NCBI GenBank assembly: GCA_020091685.1
Contig: CM034598.1
Span: forward strand, 19,573,745 to 19,637,744
Reading direction: 5' to 3'
DNA: 64,000 nucleotides
Source: Lutjanus erythropterus
Taxonomy: Eukaryota; Chordata; Actinopteri; Lutjaniformes; Lutjanidae
Below the pieces are notes generated by a model, which was given only the letters and a program-made list of their open reading frames with translations, was not told the origin of the DNA and did no database searches. This document shows, piece after piece, positions 1-12,601 of this stretch. The stretch's first letter is position 1. Each line of letters starts with the position of its first letter. The position numbers and the translations under genes are program-made.

Positions 1-3000
1 TTCAGGATATACACAATGAACTACAATGAATTCTGAATCAATAAAAATCGACACAAATAAAATCAAAGTCACGTGACTACTTTGATGTTTCAGCGTAGCC
101 TGAGATGTTATTTTCATGAAACTCCGTATGTAAATTTCAAGGCATCTCCCTCCGACGCGTCAGCACTACCACCAGAGGGCGACACTGTGATGTTCGAGGC
201 CCGTAGGAACTCAGTGGGCAGCGAGGTCTGCGAGGTCTGTCTGGTGGGCAGAACAGAGAGAGGAAGACAGAGACGGGGGGTAGAGGCAGAATGTGTGTGG
301 GAGAGAAAAAACACTAAACAGAAGGTGAGGCGAGACAACTGAGTGGGGGGCCATGAGACTGAGATGTACTCAGAAGTGTGTGTGTGTGTGTGTGAGCATG
401 TGTGTGTGTGCATGAGGCTTATGTATGAGATCTTGCATAAGCGCAGGTGTCAGCAGGTGCATGCAAGCACTAATACAAAGTGGTGCATTGGCATCTGTGT
501 GTGTATGTGTGTGTGAGAGAGAGTGTGTGTTTGTGTGCCTTAGGACAATACTGCTCCCTCATTACCCAACTGTTTCCTCCAGTCCAGCACTAATGAGGAG
601 CCTCACCGTCACTGTGGTAATCAAGGTCAAGCCTAGGCCAACACACACACACACACACCTTCACACACCCCAGCATGCATGTGTGTGTGCACAGCTGGAT
701 TTAGCATTTACAATCAGCAGCCTCACTCTATGTGGATTTAGACCAAAAAAAGAGACAAAAGCAAGCGGGAAATGGGTGGAGTTTTGTAGGATGATCCAAA
801 CAGTTTCATAGCAAAGATGTGGGTGTGATGTTATGTCTCTCCAGTCTCCTCCTGACAGAGAGACAGAGCGAGCATGAAGGAGAGGATGCATGCATGAAGA
901 CAGGTAGAGTCAGGTAGAAAAAGAGGAGCAGACAAAGAAGCATAAGGATGAGAGAGAAAAGAAGGGGAAGGGAGGGTGAGGAAGGGTGTGATATACAGGG
1001 GAACAAGGCTGGGAGGAGGGAGGAGAGGAGAGGAGAGGAGAGGAGAAAGAGAGGGAGGAGTAATTAAATGAAAAGAGCAAGACTTAGCTCTTTAGTCTCA
1101 TCCCTCAAGACCGGCCTGACACCGCTACAGCTAGCTAATGTCATAGCAACAGGGAGAAGGAAAGTCTAATGGGTGCGGCACAGAGGAGAGGAGTAAAGAG
1201 CAGGTACAGGCGAGAAAGAGGAGGTGAGGGAGGAAGGATGGGAAGGAAGGAAGGAAGGAGGGACAGAGGAACGGGTGAAACTGAGAGAGAGATGAACACC
1301 GCAGAGTCAAGGACAGAGACATCAGGCTAGGAGTGATGTGAATGATGTAAACATGGAGGAAAGGGAATGAAACAGGAGGGGGGAGGCACAGAGCTGGCAA
1401 AGAGCCAGAGGAATAAAGGCCATACCGTCCCCTTCTCCCTCCGCATTTCATGTCCCATCCCTCTGTCCCTCCCTCTTCTTCTGTTATGCAGCTGTACCTG
1501 TGTTTACCATTGTTTCTATATCTAATTATCCCCTCTGAATAATTCACTAGAGTATCAATAATTCAGCTTTAATTAGCTAAGACACACCAGACAGACTTGG
1601 ACCTCACTTTACCATTGACAGGGCGACCACCAAACAGAACCAAACACACACAGTGGGAGGAGTGTAGTTTGGGGTGGCCTAAAAAGGGAGTGGGACACAT
1701 GAAAATATGAGCGAAAGATGGTGTTAAAACTAATACTGGTGTGAAGACCTTTGAGACAAAGTTAACAACATTGTCTGAAAGTTATCTTGTGAGCAGGAAA
1801 AGATGCTCAGACTGCAGGGTGTGTTTCCCAGAAAATGGCAGAGGTGACTACTTAACCAGCCTGGGATGAAAGACTGTTGCGCTAACTAGTCACCACAACA
1901 CCTCAGAAATATTACTACTACATCTCAGCTGGGGACCATCTACATCCACTCAAAATGGAGTAAACTATGCAGCCATACTGAATGAATAATTACATGAACA
2001 TTGTGAATTAGGTTGAGACTGCTAGCTATGTTTTCAATATGCAAAACTGATGTCACCTATTCGTGAGGCAGCAGAGGCACCACAAATTTATTAGCTGTTT
2101 TTTTTATTTTTGTTTTGTTGTGTTTCTGTCAAGTCAAGTAGGTGTAGAGTGAGCGCTCGTCGCTTTTTCTCCAGGGTTACATCATTTTATTATGTCAAGT
2201 TGTCCTGCCCGCTCAGAAAAGACGTCTGCGATGGGTATAGGCACAGACACATGGAGGGTCTGAAGACCTGAATACACTCAGAACATCTGCAGACACCACG
2301 GAGACCGAGGCAGCTGCTTTGAGAAAGATTTTGTACAGTCAGGCTCCGGGGTTACATTAACCTCTGCCTTCTGCTGAGAAGTGGTGAATTCACAACTCGC
2401 AGTTAACTTAATACAATATAATCTCTGCCTTTTGTTTGAGAGTCTTGCAAAAAAGATGTTCTTTCACATTTCTGATCCATCGTTAGCGAAGATAGCACAC
2501 ATTAAACTGGAAATTGGAACTAACTTGGCTTGTTTACTATATGATTTGAACGTCGCTGTCACCCTGATCATCCCACGAGGAAACGTCAAAAAGGCATTGC
2601 TCAATAGTCTATAGGGGGAAACAAATGAATGAAAGTTGAATCTTCATATTGAGCAACCAAATCCGATTCCACTGCCAAAAATTCTTATTCACATATGGCG
2701 CTAAATTGCGATGTAATCTTAATGTACGATATGGCTACACAGGGTTGTGTTTAAATTAGTTTGGACAAATTTTGCTTTTGTTCTCATTTGTTTGAATTTC
2801 ACACCACACTCAAAGCTGCATTAATCAGTGCGACCACTAGGGGCGGGAAAAACACAAAACAGAGGCAGCAAACACACAACCCTGACCTGTTGTTATCACG
2901 TCTAAACGTACGTACTGAACTTTGCAGCTTAAGTCATCTGCTGACACAATCAAAAGCTCCATGTCCATATTTTATCACAGAAATGTGTTTCCAACTTAAA

Positions 3001-3493
3001 AAATGGCTGTGTGGGCTCAAGATTATACTGTATATAAGCCTCTGTCATTTTTGATGGATGTGTTTACATCAACATAACAATAGTTTCTTCAGTAGCACAG
3101 TGTGACTGCAATTAAGGTTCAACTACACTTCTCACTACATCTCCAGTAATGTGGGTCTTTATAACAATTATTTGGCAGCAGCACCTTTGGGAAACACACT
3201 GCTGGACACGGACAAAACCGTCGAGAGAATGTGTCACCAACCAAATCGCTTTCAAGTTATTCAGCCTTCTTGACATGAAAGGGTCTGACGGTCATTCACA
3301 CCCGGCAAAGAGACAAAGACACTGACAGCTTCATATCTCTGTCTCAGTCCCCACCACCTCTCCGTCGTCTCCATGTTCTCCGAATCTTTTTATTTCAGTG
3401 TGAATCGTTGGCAGGTTAAGCACAGAACTGGGACTCTTAAAGGAGACTGTTTTATCCATCAACTCCCTCGATATTTTCCACAGACACTCACTC

Positions 3494-3495
<2 letters not shown>
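1..3495. other. Unassigned intronic DNA with short microsatellites
   Basis: Contains short TG and CA runs (about 378-415, 498-536, 640-658), GGAGA repeats at 1021-1046, purine-rich DNA to about 1400 and an AT-rich homeobox-site-like block at 1490-1585. No coding exon or recognised transposon end was seen. Confidence 0.5.

Positions 3496-3547
<52 letters not shown>
3496..3547. repeat. (CA)n microsatellite
   Basis: About 26 perfect CA units. Confidence 0.97.
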
Positions 3548-3549
<2 letters not shown>

Positions 3550-3720
3550 CTCATAGACAGACATCCCCACAACAGCATCTATGTGGTAGAGATGGATTAG
3601 CAACTAGGACCAAAGCCACGATAAAAGATTCCTACCTAGAGCTTATGACTCACGTCTGTGTATGTCTGTGGAGTGTGTTTATGTCTGTACAGTGTGTGTG
3701 CATGTGTGCGTGTGTGTGAG

Positions 3721-3722
<2 letters not shown>

Positions 3723-3757
<35 letters not shown>
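3723..3757. repeat. (TG)n microsatellite
   Basis: About 17 perfect TG units, preceded by interrupted TG/TC sequence from 3655. It lies 180 bp from the CA tract at 3496 on the opposite phase, giving a CA...TG pair. Confidence 0.95.
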
Positions 3758-3758
<1 letters not shown>

Positions 3759-4454
3759 CCTGCCCAAATAGAGTGTACACCAATAAGATCTGCCTCTGGA
3801 TCGATTGGACTCAGACTGTGCCTCAGTTGACAGGCCGGACCTGTTGTTCTCCCAATTGATCCAGCCTCTGTGTTATGTGAGTGCGTGTGTGTGTGTCTCT
3901 CGGTGTGTGCGTGCATATAAAGAAAGGTTTATAAAATGATTAAAAAATGTGGGATGATGTGTGCATATTTTGTGTCTTTTGTTATTCACCTCGTGTACCC
4001 ATCCTCTGTTTAAAGACCTGTAAATAAATCTTGATTTGTGCACCTCTGCAACATGCTTAAGCGTGATCACACACTGTCAAAATCCACACAAGGTTCAGAG
4101 GTCAATGTCATTTCTTACAGTGTTCATTCAAACTAAATCTGGGTATTGTTTGAATTATGGCTGTCACAAAAGTGATCATAGCCAAAAGAATTTACTTTAA
4201 CACTATAGTCAAATTCAACTTTAATTTTGTTTGCCGTGGGTTTTGTGTCTTTTGACAAAGGAATTATGCTCAAAATGTAATACAAAAATGCAGTTACACT
4301 TAATAGGTAGTGAAAAGGCAACTAGATAACTCGTACTCATAAAACTACCCTGATACACCTGATACCACGTCACGAGAAGCAGCAACTCCATACAAGTAAA
4401 CATCTAAAGAAACAACATGATGCAGAGATCAAGATGTTTGCTGATGCTTACCCT

Positions 4455-5322
4455 CTTTTTTTGGACACGCCGTCATCATCAGCGAGAGACTCGCTGTCCT
4501 CAACATCGTCCACTAATCACCGCAGAGACTCTGGAAACTGTCCGTAAAAAGTCCATGTAAAACTGAAATAAATGCACAGAGTCCACCTGCAGACCGCAGC
4601 CAGCCGCGGTCCAGTCAGTCCTGGCGGGTGTAAACTAGCTGATGCCTCAACAAATTAATCCTAAGACGAAGAAAAAACGCCGCCTCCACCAGTCTGTAAC
4701 CCTGTTTTCTTCGTAAAAAGCTGCTACAACTTCTCTTTGTGTACTTATTCTTCACCAAAACGGCCTGACAGCACAGGACACGCGACTTTACTCTCTGAGA
4801 TTCACAGCAGGATCAATAAAACTGATGCACACATGGCTCCACACTCATACCTGTCCCCCCCCAAACAATGACAGGTAGGAACTAATTAGCTCTTAGACAA
4901 GAGAGACATGAAGAAGAAACTTAAATACTACACATGTAAATGTGTCATAAAAATGCTAGTTAAAATGCTGTAAATTATAATTAAATAATTATCTTATAAT
5001 AGTAAACTTAATTCTACAATTTTTATAATAAACTGCACAGCTTAATAAGGAACACAAAATCAGTAAAATAACAAATAGTAAATCAGTAAAATACAAATAA
5101 CCTAAAAAAAAATAATGTGTATAGTAACTATGGTTACACTTGTAGCACAAAACAGCAACAATGATTTGTTACATTTAAGTGACCATCTAATGAAAATAAA
5201 ACACGTTTTAAAAGTTATTGTAAGAACTTTAATGGCATTATTAAGTACTCGGTATCGGCAAGTACCCAAATGTAAGTACTTGTACTTGGTCTGAAAAAAG
5301 TGGTATCTGTGCATCCCTAGTT
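4455..5322. mobile_element. Dispersed hAT-like nonautonomous repeat, copy A
   Basis: Shares most of its length with a second copy at 42134-42852: both begin TTTTTTGGA followed by GCCGTCATCATCAGCGAGAG and end with GTGGTATC(T/G)GTGCATCCCTA. The GTGCATCCCTA end is a terminus I know from fish hAT-type DNA elements. Copy A keeps about 200 bp (roughly 4598-4800) that copy B lacks. No transposase reading frame was recognised. The hAT label rests on the terminus only. Confidence 0.6.
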
Positions 5323-5331
5323 TATAGAGTA

Positions 5332-5640
5332 TGAGTAGTTTTCAAACTGAGTTCTGTGGACCAACAGAGTTGCTTGAACAGGTTTAGGGAGGTCCTCAGC
5401 AAAGGGAGAAATAGAATATTTTAACTTCTATCAAATTTTTTTGAAAGGAAAATAATAAGGTTGGCTGCTGTTTTGATTGCTTGTAAATTATAGCCATCTT
5501 AGTTTGATCCTTGATTGATTGTGACTTTACTAGGTTAAAAAAAAATACTCAGAGGGGATTACTTAAGACAAAATCGGCCTGTGGTTTAATGTGCCTTTTG
5601 GATGTACTTGGTATTAAAAATTTGGGAACCCCTAGTACAG
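5332..5640. mobile_element. Possible short inverted-repeat relic
   Basis: Begins with TTTTCAAACTGAG and ends with TTTGGGAACCCCTAG, loosely inverted ends resembling fish repeats that start AGGGGTTCxCAAAC. Internal sequence is unassigned. Confidence 0.3.
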
Positions 5641-6948
5641 ATCTTGTGCTGCCAGGTTGAAGATGAGTGTGAAGTATCCATGCCATAAAATTTGTAGTTT
5701 CTTTGCACCAACATACAAATTTAAAGCATTGTAGTCCTACACAAGCTCATTGGGTTTGGTTTACAGGTGATTGTTGTAGCATCATGTGACAAAGCTCTCC
5801 ATCAGTCCTCTGTACTCCTCTTTAAAAATAGTCTCTAAGTGAAGACAGCGTGTTTCTCGCTGTAAATTATTCACTGGAGTCACACATGTCAATATAGTGA
5901 TAATTTCCATTCCACAATAAAATACACTTCATACCTTTTATTAAATTCCCTCAAAGTCTTCACAATATATTTTATGCAGCTACAAGGTAGTAAGATTTAT
6001 ATTAGGGCTGCAAATTGTGAGCACTTTCCTCAATCAATCATTGGTAACATTAACAAAACAAACAAACAAACCAAGATGTTTTTTTTTTTCCTTCTCAATC
6101 AAAACTTTATTTCCACAGCTACATACTGCATACTGTCTGACATTACATCATCTGTGAAACATATACAGATGTTGAAGGCCACATATTAAACATATATCCT
6201 TGAATACGGACAACATGCTTATAAAATAATCTGATAACTTTATTTGATTACTTGTTCAACCAAATTCTTAACGACTGGTTAATCAATCGTTCATCTTTAT
6301 GATAACTAGTTTATATAGTTACACCTGTTTCAATACTGATCCCAAAAAACACCTTTCTCATAGCCTTACTTTGAGGCAAAAAGGTTTATAAAATCCATTT
6401 TTTCTTTTAAAAGGAATCAAATATTATAGAGTTGTCTATCAACTCTGATCAAAGAATAAGTAAATCAGAGTATGAAGCTAGAAAACATTAATCGCCAGCT
6501 TTTGATACTCTGACCAAGGAACACATTTTAATAAGTACCCTAAAAACACACCAACTTGATACTGGTGTTCACACCGGCTAATTACCAACAAACCATGAGG
6601 AGTAAACATGAAGACTGACAGGTACCTCATTCTACATCAGCTCTACACGAATCCAGGAGGGTGAAATTAAAATCCGGTGACTGACAACAGGTTGTGCTGC
6701 ACTTCACTGGACCTTATGTGCTTTTTTTTTTTAGCTCCTCTGGTGGTCAGAAAAACCTCACAAAAAAATAAGTGATTGTAAAACTTACGAGTCAAGATTG
6801 CAGCTGAAGTTTGTATGTTATAATTGGTGACAGACTGGTAGAAATGAGACAACAAAGAGGCATCTTGGATAGATACTGTGGATTCACCGTGGTTGTTTAG
6901 TCAACATCGGACTTCGACTGACAGTAATTCCACCAGCCAGAACAGATT
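5641..6948. other. Unassigned AT-rich intronic DNA
   Basis: Includes a block at about 6004-6300 that starts AGGGCTGCAAATTGTGAG and ends with GGTTAATCAATCGTTCATC, suggesting one more heavily decayed copy of the GGGCTGCAAC family, but I cannot align it with confidence. Nothing else recognised. Confidence 0.4.
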
Positions 6949-7364
6949 AGAGCCGCAACACTTAATCAATTAATTGATTATTTAATTAAATGCCAACTAT
7001 TTTGATAATTGATCAGTTGGTTTGAGTTATTTTTAAGAAAAATTGCACAATTTTCTGATTTCAGCTTCTTATATGTGAATATTTTTGGGTTTCTTTATTC
7101 CCCTCTGACAGTAAACTGAATATCTTTGGAGTGCAGACAAAACAAGACATTTGAGGACGTCATCTTGGACTTTGGGAAATATTACCTGACGTTTTCTGAT
7201 ATTTTATAGACCGAACAACTAACCAATTAGTGGAGAAAATGATCGACACAGTGATGAAAATGTTTCTCTACTGACAAGATTGTGACAGGATTAATTTAGC
7301 AATTAACTGAGAAAATAATCAACAGATTACTGGACAATGAAAACAATAGTTAGTTGCAGCCCTA
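6949..7364 (-). mobile_element. hAT-like GGGCTGCAAC-family repeat, near full length
   Basis: Reading the minus strand it begins AGGGCTGCAACTAACTATTG, followed by blocks typical of the family (ACTAACCAATTAG-like, TCCAAGATGACGTCCTC, TAAACTGAATATC in inverse) and closes with GTTGCGGCTCT. The terminal AGGGCTGCAAC / AGAGCCGCAAC inverted repeat is visible. This is a very common short nonautonomous fish element, with other copies in this window at 8178, 11640-12280, 12968, 17870, 36630, 51183 and 52820. Confidence 0.8.
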
Positions 7365-8161
7365 CATCAAATCAAACCAAACCCAAACTGAGGGTGTGAA
7401 AGCACCCAAAGTGTTGCCTCTCAAGCTCTCACAATTTATCACTCTTCATAATAAACACCAGAATAGCAGATTTCTTTGTGGTTATCACCTTATTAACAGG
7501 ACGTCTTTTAACATGCAGAACGCACAAAAGGAAAGTTAAGTTGTGAGAAACAAAAGAGGGAGAGGATAAAGCTGAGAAGCAGAAGCAGCAGGTTAGCACT
7601 AATGGTCAATGACATGTTAGCGCTGTGGCTAGGCTTAGCGCAGGCGCCTGAACTGCTGAAATATTTAGAAGGCGTACAGAACGAGAGACTCGTTCACTTC
7701 AAATCAGCTGGAGCAGAGGGGGGAAAGAGAGAGCCGGGCCACTTTTCTACCTCTTCACTGCACGGAGGTAACAGCACATGCAGTCAAATGGACAGCACCG
7801 CATGAATAATGTGCATGTGTGACTTTTTGTTTTACTTATTCATTTTTGCCTTGGCATGTTGGACCTTTGCTTCAGTTTGTTTACAGGCGGAGGTTTAAAG
7901 ATGAGGAAGTGCAGCGACAAACTTTACCTGTCCCTGTTTGCTTTTGTAGTGTCTCGTCCGACCATATTTTATTTTCTCTCGTTTGTCTCTGTGCTCTCTC
8001 CTGCACACAAGAGCTTTATTTAAAGTTTTCTGCTAATTCTTTTCATGCTGGATGTGCTTTTGCTCTTTCACAACTTGTTCTTTCCATCTATTTTTTCTAC
8101 ACATATTCCTTCACCATCTATCTATAAGCTGAAATTGATTCTCCTCATATATAATGAGGGC
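7365..8161. other. Unassigned intronic DNA
   Basis: No transposon end, microsatellite or coding exon was recognised. Chance reading frames of 60-100 codons occur but have no splice or family support. Confidence 0.4.
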
Positions 8162-9090
8162 AGGGCTGCACAGTTTAGTGCTACAACTAATGATTATTTT
8201 CATTATCAATTAATCTGCTGATTATTTTCACTGTTAATTGATTAATCTTTCATTATATAAAATGTCAAAACAATTATAAAAAAATTTCCCTGAGCCCAAA
8301 GTGACGTTTTCGAAATGCTTTTTTTTAATCCAACCATTAGTCAAACACCTAAAGATCCTTCATTTTCTGTCATAAATGAGAAAGAAACACTCCAAATCCT
8401 CACATTTAAGAAGCTAGAACCAGAAAATGTTTTTGACATTTTTCCACAAAAAATGACTTAAATGATTAATGGACTATCAAATAGCTGGTAACTGATTTTT
8501 TTTGTTGTTGCATGCTTCAGCAATAAAGTTGAAAAAAGACAGTAGATTCAAAAATATTTTTTATATTTTTTTATGATAAATTAAATAATGCTCTCACTGG
8601 GCAGTAAATACTGTGAGGGGCTTTTAAACCATGATGTTACAAAGGTGGAGCCTCAGTGGTTGATTACTGTCAGGCGTCAGCAGTAGACGACGCCATCATC
8701 CATCAGCCCAACCCTCATTTTCAACCTTCATCAGTAACAGCTATGCTGTACAGCAGTCATTGTATGAATGCAGCATCATGTGAAAGTTTAAGTAGTGCTC
8801 TGCTGATTTGATTTTGGGGAAAGTGTTTTGGGAAAATATATATATATATATATATGTTTTGCTTTTTGGAGATGCGCTATGAAGAAGAACCAGGCTTACT
8901 TTGATGCACAGATTTGAACATTAGCAGGAATGTAGCACAACATGAAAGCCAAAGCAGTGCTCTGTTTATTTAAGTCTGAAAATGTATTAAAAATATTTGG
9001 TCCCTAAATCAATGAATAATCATGATAAATAATCTAAATATTGATAAAAAATAATTATTATGAGAACTTTGGCCCTAATTGTGCAGCCCT
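8162..9090. mobile_element. Terminal-inverted-repeat element hosting a nested repeat
   Basis: Ends are AGGGCTGCACAGTTT and AATTGTGCAGCCCT, inverted with respect to each other. Flanking 8-mers ATGAGGGC and ATGACGAG agree at 5 of 8 positions, as expected for an old 8-bp hAT-type target duplication. A GGGCTGCAAC-family copy lies inside at about 8178-8500. The remaining interior (8500-9080) is AT-rich, has a short TA run at 8838-8856, and shows no transposase. Confidence 0.6.
8178..8500 (+). mobile_element. GGGCTGCAAC-family repeat, nested copy
   Basis: Starts CTACAACTAATGATTATTTT, runs through TTAATCTGCTGATTATTTTC and CTGAGCCCAAAGTGACGTTT, and ends near TGATTAATGGACTATCAAAT, the standard internal order of the family on the plus strand. 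Its left end lies about 16 bp inside the outer element. Confidence 0.75.
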
Positions 9091-9207
9091 ATGACGAGGT
9101 TAAAGACAGAGGATGCTCTTGTGACTGACAGGCCCCAATCAACTTCGATTTCAACACTTTCATGCGAGCCCACCCCTGCCATACTTTGTATTTGAAATCT
9201 GGTTTAC

Positions 9208-9210
<3 letters not shown>

Positions 9211-9257
<47 letters not shown>
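9211..9257. repeat. (GT)n microsatellite
   Basis: About 23 GT units, followed by interrupted GT to 9297. Confidence 0.97.
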
Positions 9258-9258
<1 letters not shown>

Positions 9259-10238
9259 ACGCGCGTGTGTGTGTGTGAGCCTGTGTGGGTGTGTGAAAGT
9301 GAACCATCCAAACTCCTCAGTGTGTTTTCCGAGCGCTTGTCAGCTTCAAAGACGGGGGTCAAACCAACAGGCACCTGACACAAGCTAACTTCACTTACTG
9401 CTGCCATGACAACAGAATACAAACAGAAAATGAAAGCATACTGTATTTTCATAATGACAGCTCAGTGTCTCTCTCAGACTGGATAGATGACTGGAGCGAA
9501 GGATGTGGGAAGAGAGACAGAAACCTGTCACTTGCCTTTCGTCCTGCCCTGTGAAATTTTCACTCTGTCTCTCTGTGGTGTTTCTGTTTTCACCTTCAAC
9601 CGCAGATGATTGAACTGCTTCACCTTCTCCCTCTCATTTTCCCTCTCCTGCTTGCCGGGAGCCTGAGGTGGACGTGCCTGGAAGCAAAGTTCCTCCTGAG
9701 CAAGCCTGACAGTTCCAGCTTAATATTTAACCACTGGACACTCACACACACATGCACACACACACTCCTATGCACAGGAATACTGCGTTGTACACATGGA
9801 GATGTACAGAAAATCCATAGACACAAGCAAATCCAACCCCATCTACTGGCTCAAATGCAAAGTTTGATGGCGACAGTGATAACAAAATGAAGCAGCTGTC
9901 CCTCCAGGACAACTTTCTGTGTCTTACCTACTTGACAGGCTTTGTGGCAGAACCCACGGGCTTTAACATGGCGGTTGCTGATGGCGCTGCTAATGACAAG
10001 TTATGTTTTCAGGCGAAGCTGCATGAGGTTGTCCATTATCTTTCTCCCTACTGGCCTCTTTCTCTTCTTCCCTCCCACTCTCCCCCTCTCTTGTTCTTTC
10101 TCTCACTTTTCTTTTTAATTACCTGATGTCTCCTCTTCTGGCCCAGACGCCAATAGAGATGTGAGCAGCACCGTCTGCACTGAACCGTCTGTGTACATCT
10201 GATCTCTGATCTTTCCTCTGTCTGACTGTGTGTATGTA

Positions 10239-10241
<3 letters not shown>

Positions 10242-10273
<32 letters not shown>
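10242..10273. repeat. (TG)n microsatellite
   Basis: About 15 TG units. Confidence 0.95.
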
Positions 10274-10274
<1 letters not shown>

Positions 10275-10565
10275 CCCTGAGTGTGCCTATTGTGTGTGTA
10301 TCTAGATGCAACCTGTCTGTGCTTTCTGTCTGTGAATGTGATAGTTGCTACAAGTGTTTGCACAAGCATTTCTACAAACATTTTTGAGCATATTCTTGGT
10401 CATATATCCAAAAAAAGGTTAATTTAAATGGGGACAAATGCAATCAAAACAAATTCTGTAGATTTCTGTATGTACAAAGATATAGACTGATCCAACTATG
10501 ACTGAAACGCACTATTTTTTTCATGATCTATTAGTCAGCTGATTATTTTGTATATTTTAGTTAGT

Positions 10566-11455
10566 GGTGGAAGAGAAAATCTATTCTCCTAAGTATCATG
10601 ATTCTTTTTAATGATTCCTGAATCGATTTTTTTAATTCCTAAATCGATTTTACGTATATATAAATAACTAGCGCTTGGTCCATTAGCTCGATGCTAACAC
10701 ATAAGACAAATTCTAATTGACACACTATTGGAAATTACTATTATCTTAACAAACTGGTCAATTTCACTTCACATACTGAGCATAAAACAACATGTGTGCT
10801 AAGACTTTAAGGTATATATATTTCCTCTTCTCTGTTGAAACAAACTAATAGCTGCTGACTTCTCATTGCTAACTAAATCTGTTACTCTGGCTTCAACACT
10901 CCACACTGACCAGCTGCAGCAACGTCAAAGGGTCAGGACTCAAACTCAATTTAGGCTACTACTTGGAAGAGACACTGTGTGCCAGGAGAGGGTGGCACAC
11001 TGTTTTATTGTATTGTTCACTACTTGATGAACAGCTAGATGTCGCACTTCACTTCAAAAAGTCTGTACTTTTTGTTCATTCTATTGTACATTTTATTTAT
11101 ATGCAGCCCAGTTCAGGGTTTTGAAAGGACAGTTTTCAAGTTCAGTCACAGTCACATTGTGCTGCATGCAGTTTCAGGGGCTTTATTCACTTTGGCCTAA
11201 CATTTTATTTATTGTTTTCTTATGGCACCAGCTTGGCGGACAGGAACATCTAAAGTTTACTTCAGAAAGTATTTAATTTACTACTTTTATATGCAGTATA
11301 GCAATGGTGCTGCTGAAATAAAACTTAAAGGCTGACTGACATGTGATGTGCATTGGTTTTTAGAAATGATTTAAGTTTTTCCCATGGTCTAGTGTATAAA
11401 AAGCAAACAAAAATCACAGTAAATTATAATGTGAAATTGCACTTAGAAGAATCAA
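10566..11455. mobile_element. Decayed repeat of the fish GAATCGATT class
   Basis: Opens with alternating GAATCGATTTTTTTAATTCC and TAAATCGATTTTACG, contains CTGTACTTTTTGTTCATTCT and CAGCCCAGTTCAGGGTTTTG blocks that I recognise from abundant fish dispersed repeats, and closes near GAATCAATAG at 11448. No open transposase was found. Probably a hAT-like nonautonomous element; boundaries are approximate. Confidence 0.5.
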
Positions 11456-11477
11456 TAGATCGATCGATCGATCAGTC

Positions 11478-11558
<81 letters not shown>

Positions 11559-11594
11559 CAGACAGACAGACAGACAGACAGACAGATAAATAGA
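11456..11594. repeat. (GATC)n(GATA)n(GACA)n compound tetranucleotide array
   Basis: GATC units at 11456-11474, about 11 GATA units at 11478-11522, then about 16 GACA units to 11586 with one interruption at 11558. Confidence 0.97.
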
Positions 11595-11780
11595 CAGACA
11601 TAATAAAAAATCAAAATAACCAAAATAGTTTGTTCTTTTTAGCCAACAGTCCAAAACCAAAAGATTATCAGTTTTCTTTCAAAGAAGACAAAGTTCTCAA
11701 AGCAGGAACTAGTTACTGTTTTGGCATTTTTGCTTTAAAAGTTCTAACAATGATCAGATGACTGATCAATCTGGAATTTA

Positions 11781-12280
11781 TGAGTACTTTTAAAGAAATA
11801 GAGCCAAACGATAACTAGTTCCAGTTTTTAAAATTTGCATATCTGCTGGTTTTCTTTGTCTTCTTTGAAAGACACCTTTTGGTTTTGGATCACTGGCCAA
11901 GAAAAACAAGCTATTTTAATATGTCAAACTAGTACCCTGGCAAGCTTTGTGATATTGTGATATTTATATATTTTATATTTGTGATATTTTATTGTTGTAC
12001 AAAGAATCAACAAAATATAATTTCATGATGAAACTTGTGATTGACACCCTTAGTCAATTTATGTGTAACTTTTGGTCCATGAAGATTCAGGAAATGACCA
12101 TCACAATTTCCCAGAACACAAGCTGACATATTAAAATAGCTTGTTTTGCTTGGCCAAGGATCCAAAAACCCAAAAGATAATCCATTTTCCTTTAAAGAAG
12201 ACAAGGAAAACAAGCAGATATTCACATTCTAAAAGCTGTAACTACTTAATTTTTTGGCATTTTTGCTTTAAAAGTACTGA
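11781..12280. repeat. Large inverted repeat built from GGGCTGCAAC-family pieces
   Basis: Left arm about 11781-11930 and right arm about 12121-12280 are inverted copies around a 190-bp spacer. Diagnostic shared words include CAAGCTATTTTAATATGTCA (left) and its inverse TGACATATTAAAATAGCTTG (right), plus ATATCTGCTGGTTTTC against GAAAACAAGCAGATAT. A third, direct-oriented piece of the same family lies at 11640-11745. Each arm is an internal segment of the family consensus, not a terminus. Confidence 0.75.
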
Positions 12281-12555
12281 AAACTATCAAAACTGTGCCC
12301 GACTGTGTGTGTGTGCCATGTACTTTCCCTTTCAGCATGTCCATGTTTTTGTACGCTTTTCTGTTTCCTGCGACTGATCTCCCTGGGATGCCCCTTCTCT
12401 CTCCTGATGCCAAGCTCAGGTTCCCCATCTGCGACATGTAAGAGGACAGAAGCGGCTTGTTGCACTTCAAATGCAACCAAGAGGCCTGTGGTACCCTTGG
12501 CGCTGCCGCAGAGGCGACAGGATACTGAGACAGAAAGTTACCTGCCAATGAGGTC

Positions 12556-12557
<2 letters not shown>

Positions 12558-12598
<41 letters not shown>

Positions 12599-12601
12599 TG
12601 T
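12558..12601. repeat. (TG)n microsatellite
   Basis: About 16 TG units plus an interrupted tail. Confidence 0.95.

Larger units (their letters stand above)
9091..10565. other. Intronic DNA with microsatellites, no exon seen
   Basis: Contains a (GT)n tract at 9211-9257 and a (GT)n tract at 10242-10273. The block 9960-10040 (ATGGCGGTTGCTGATGGCGC onward) is less repetitive than its surroundings. A short decayed piece at 10530-10560 resembles the GGGCTGCAAC family. Confidence 0.45.
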
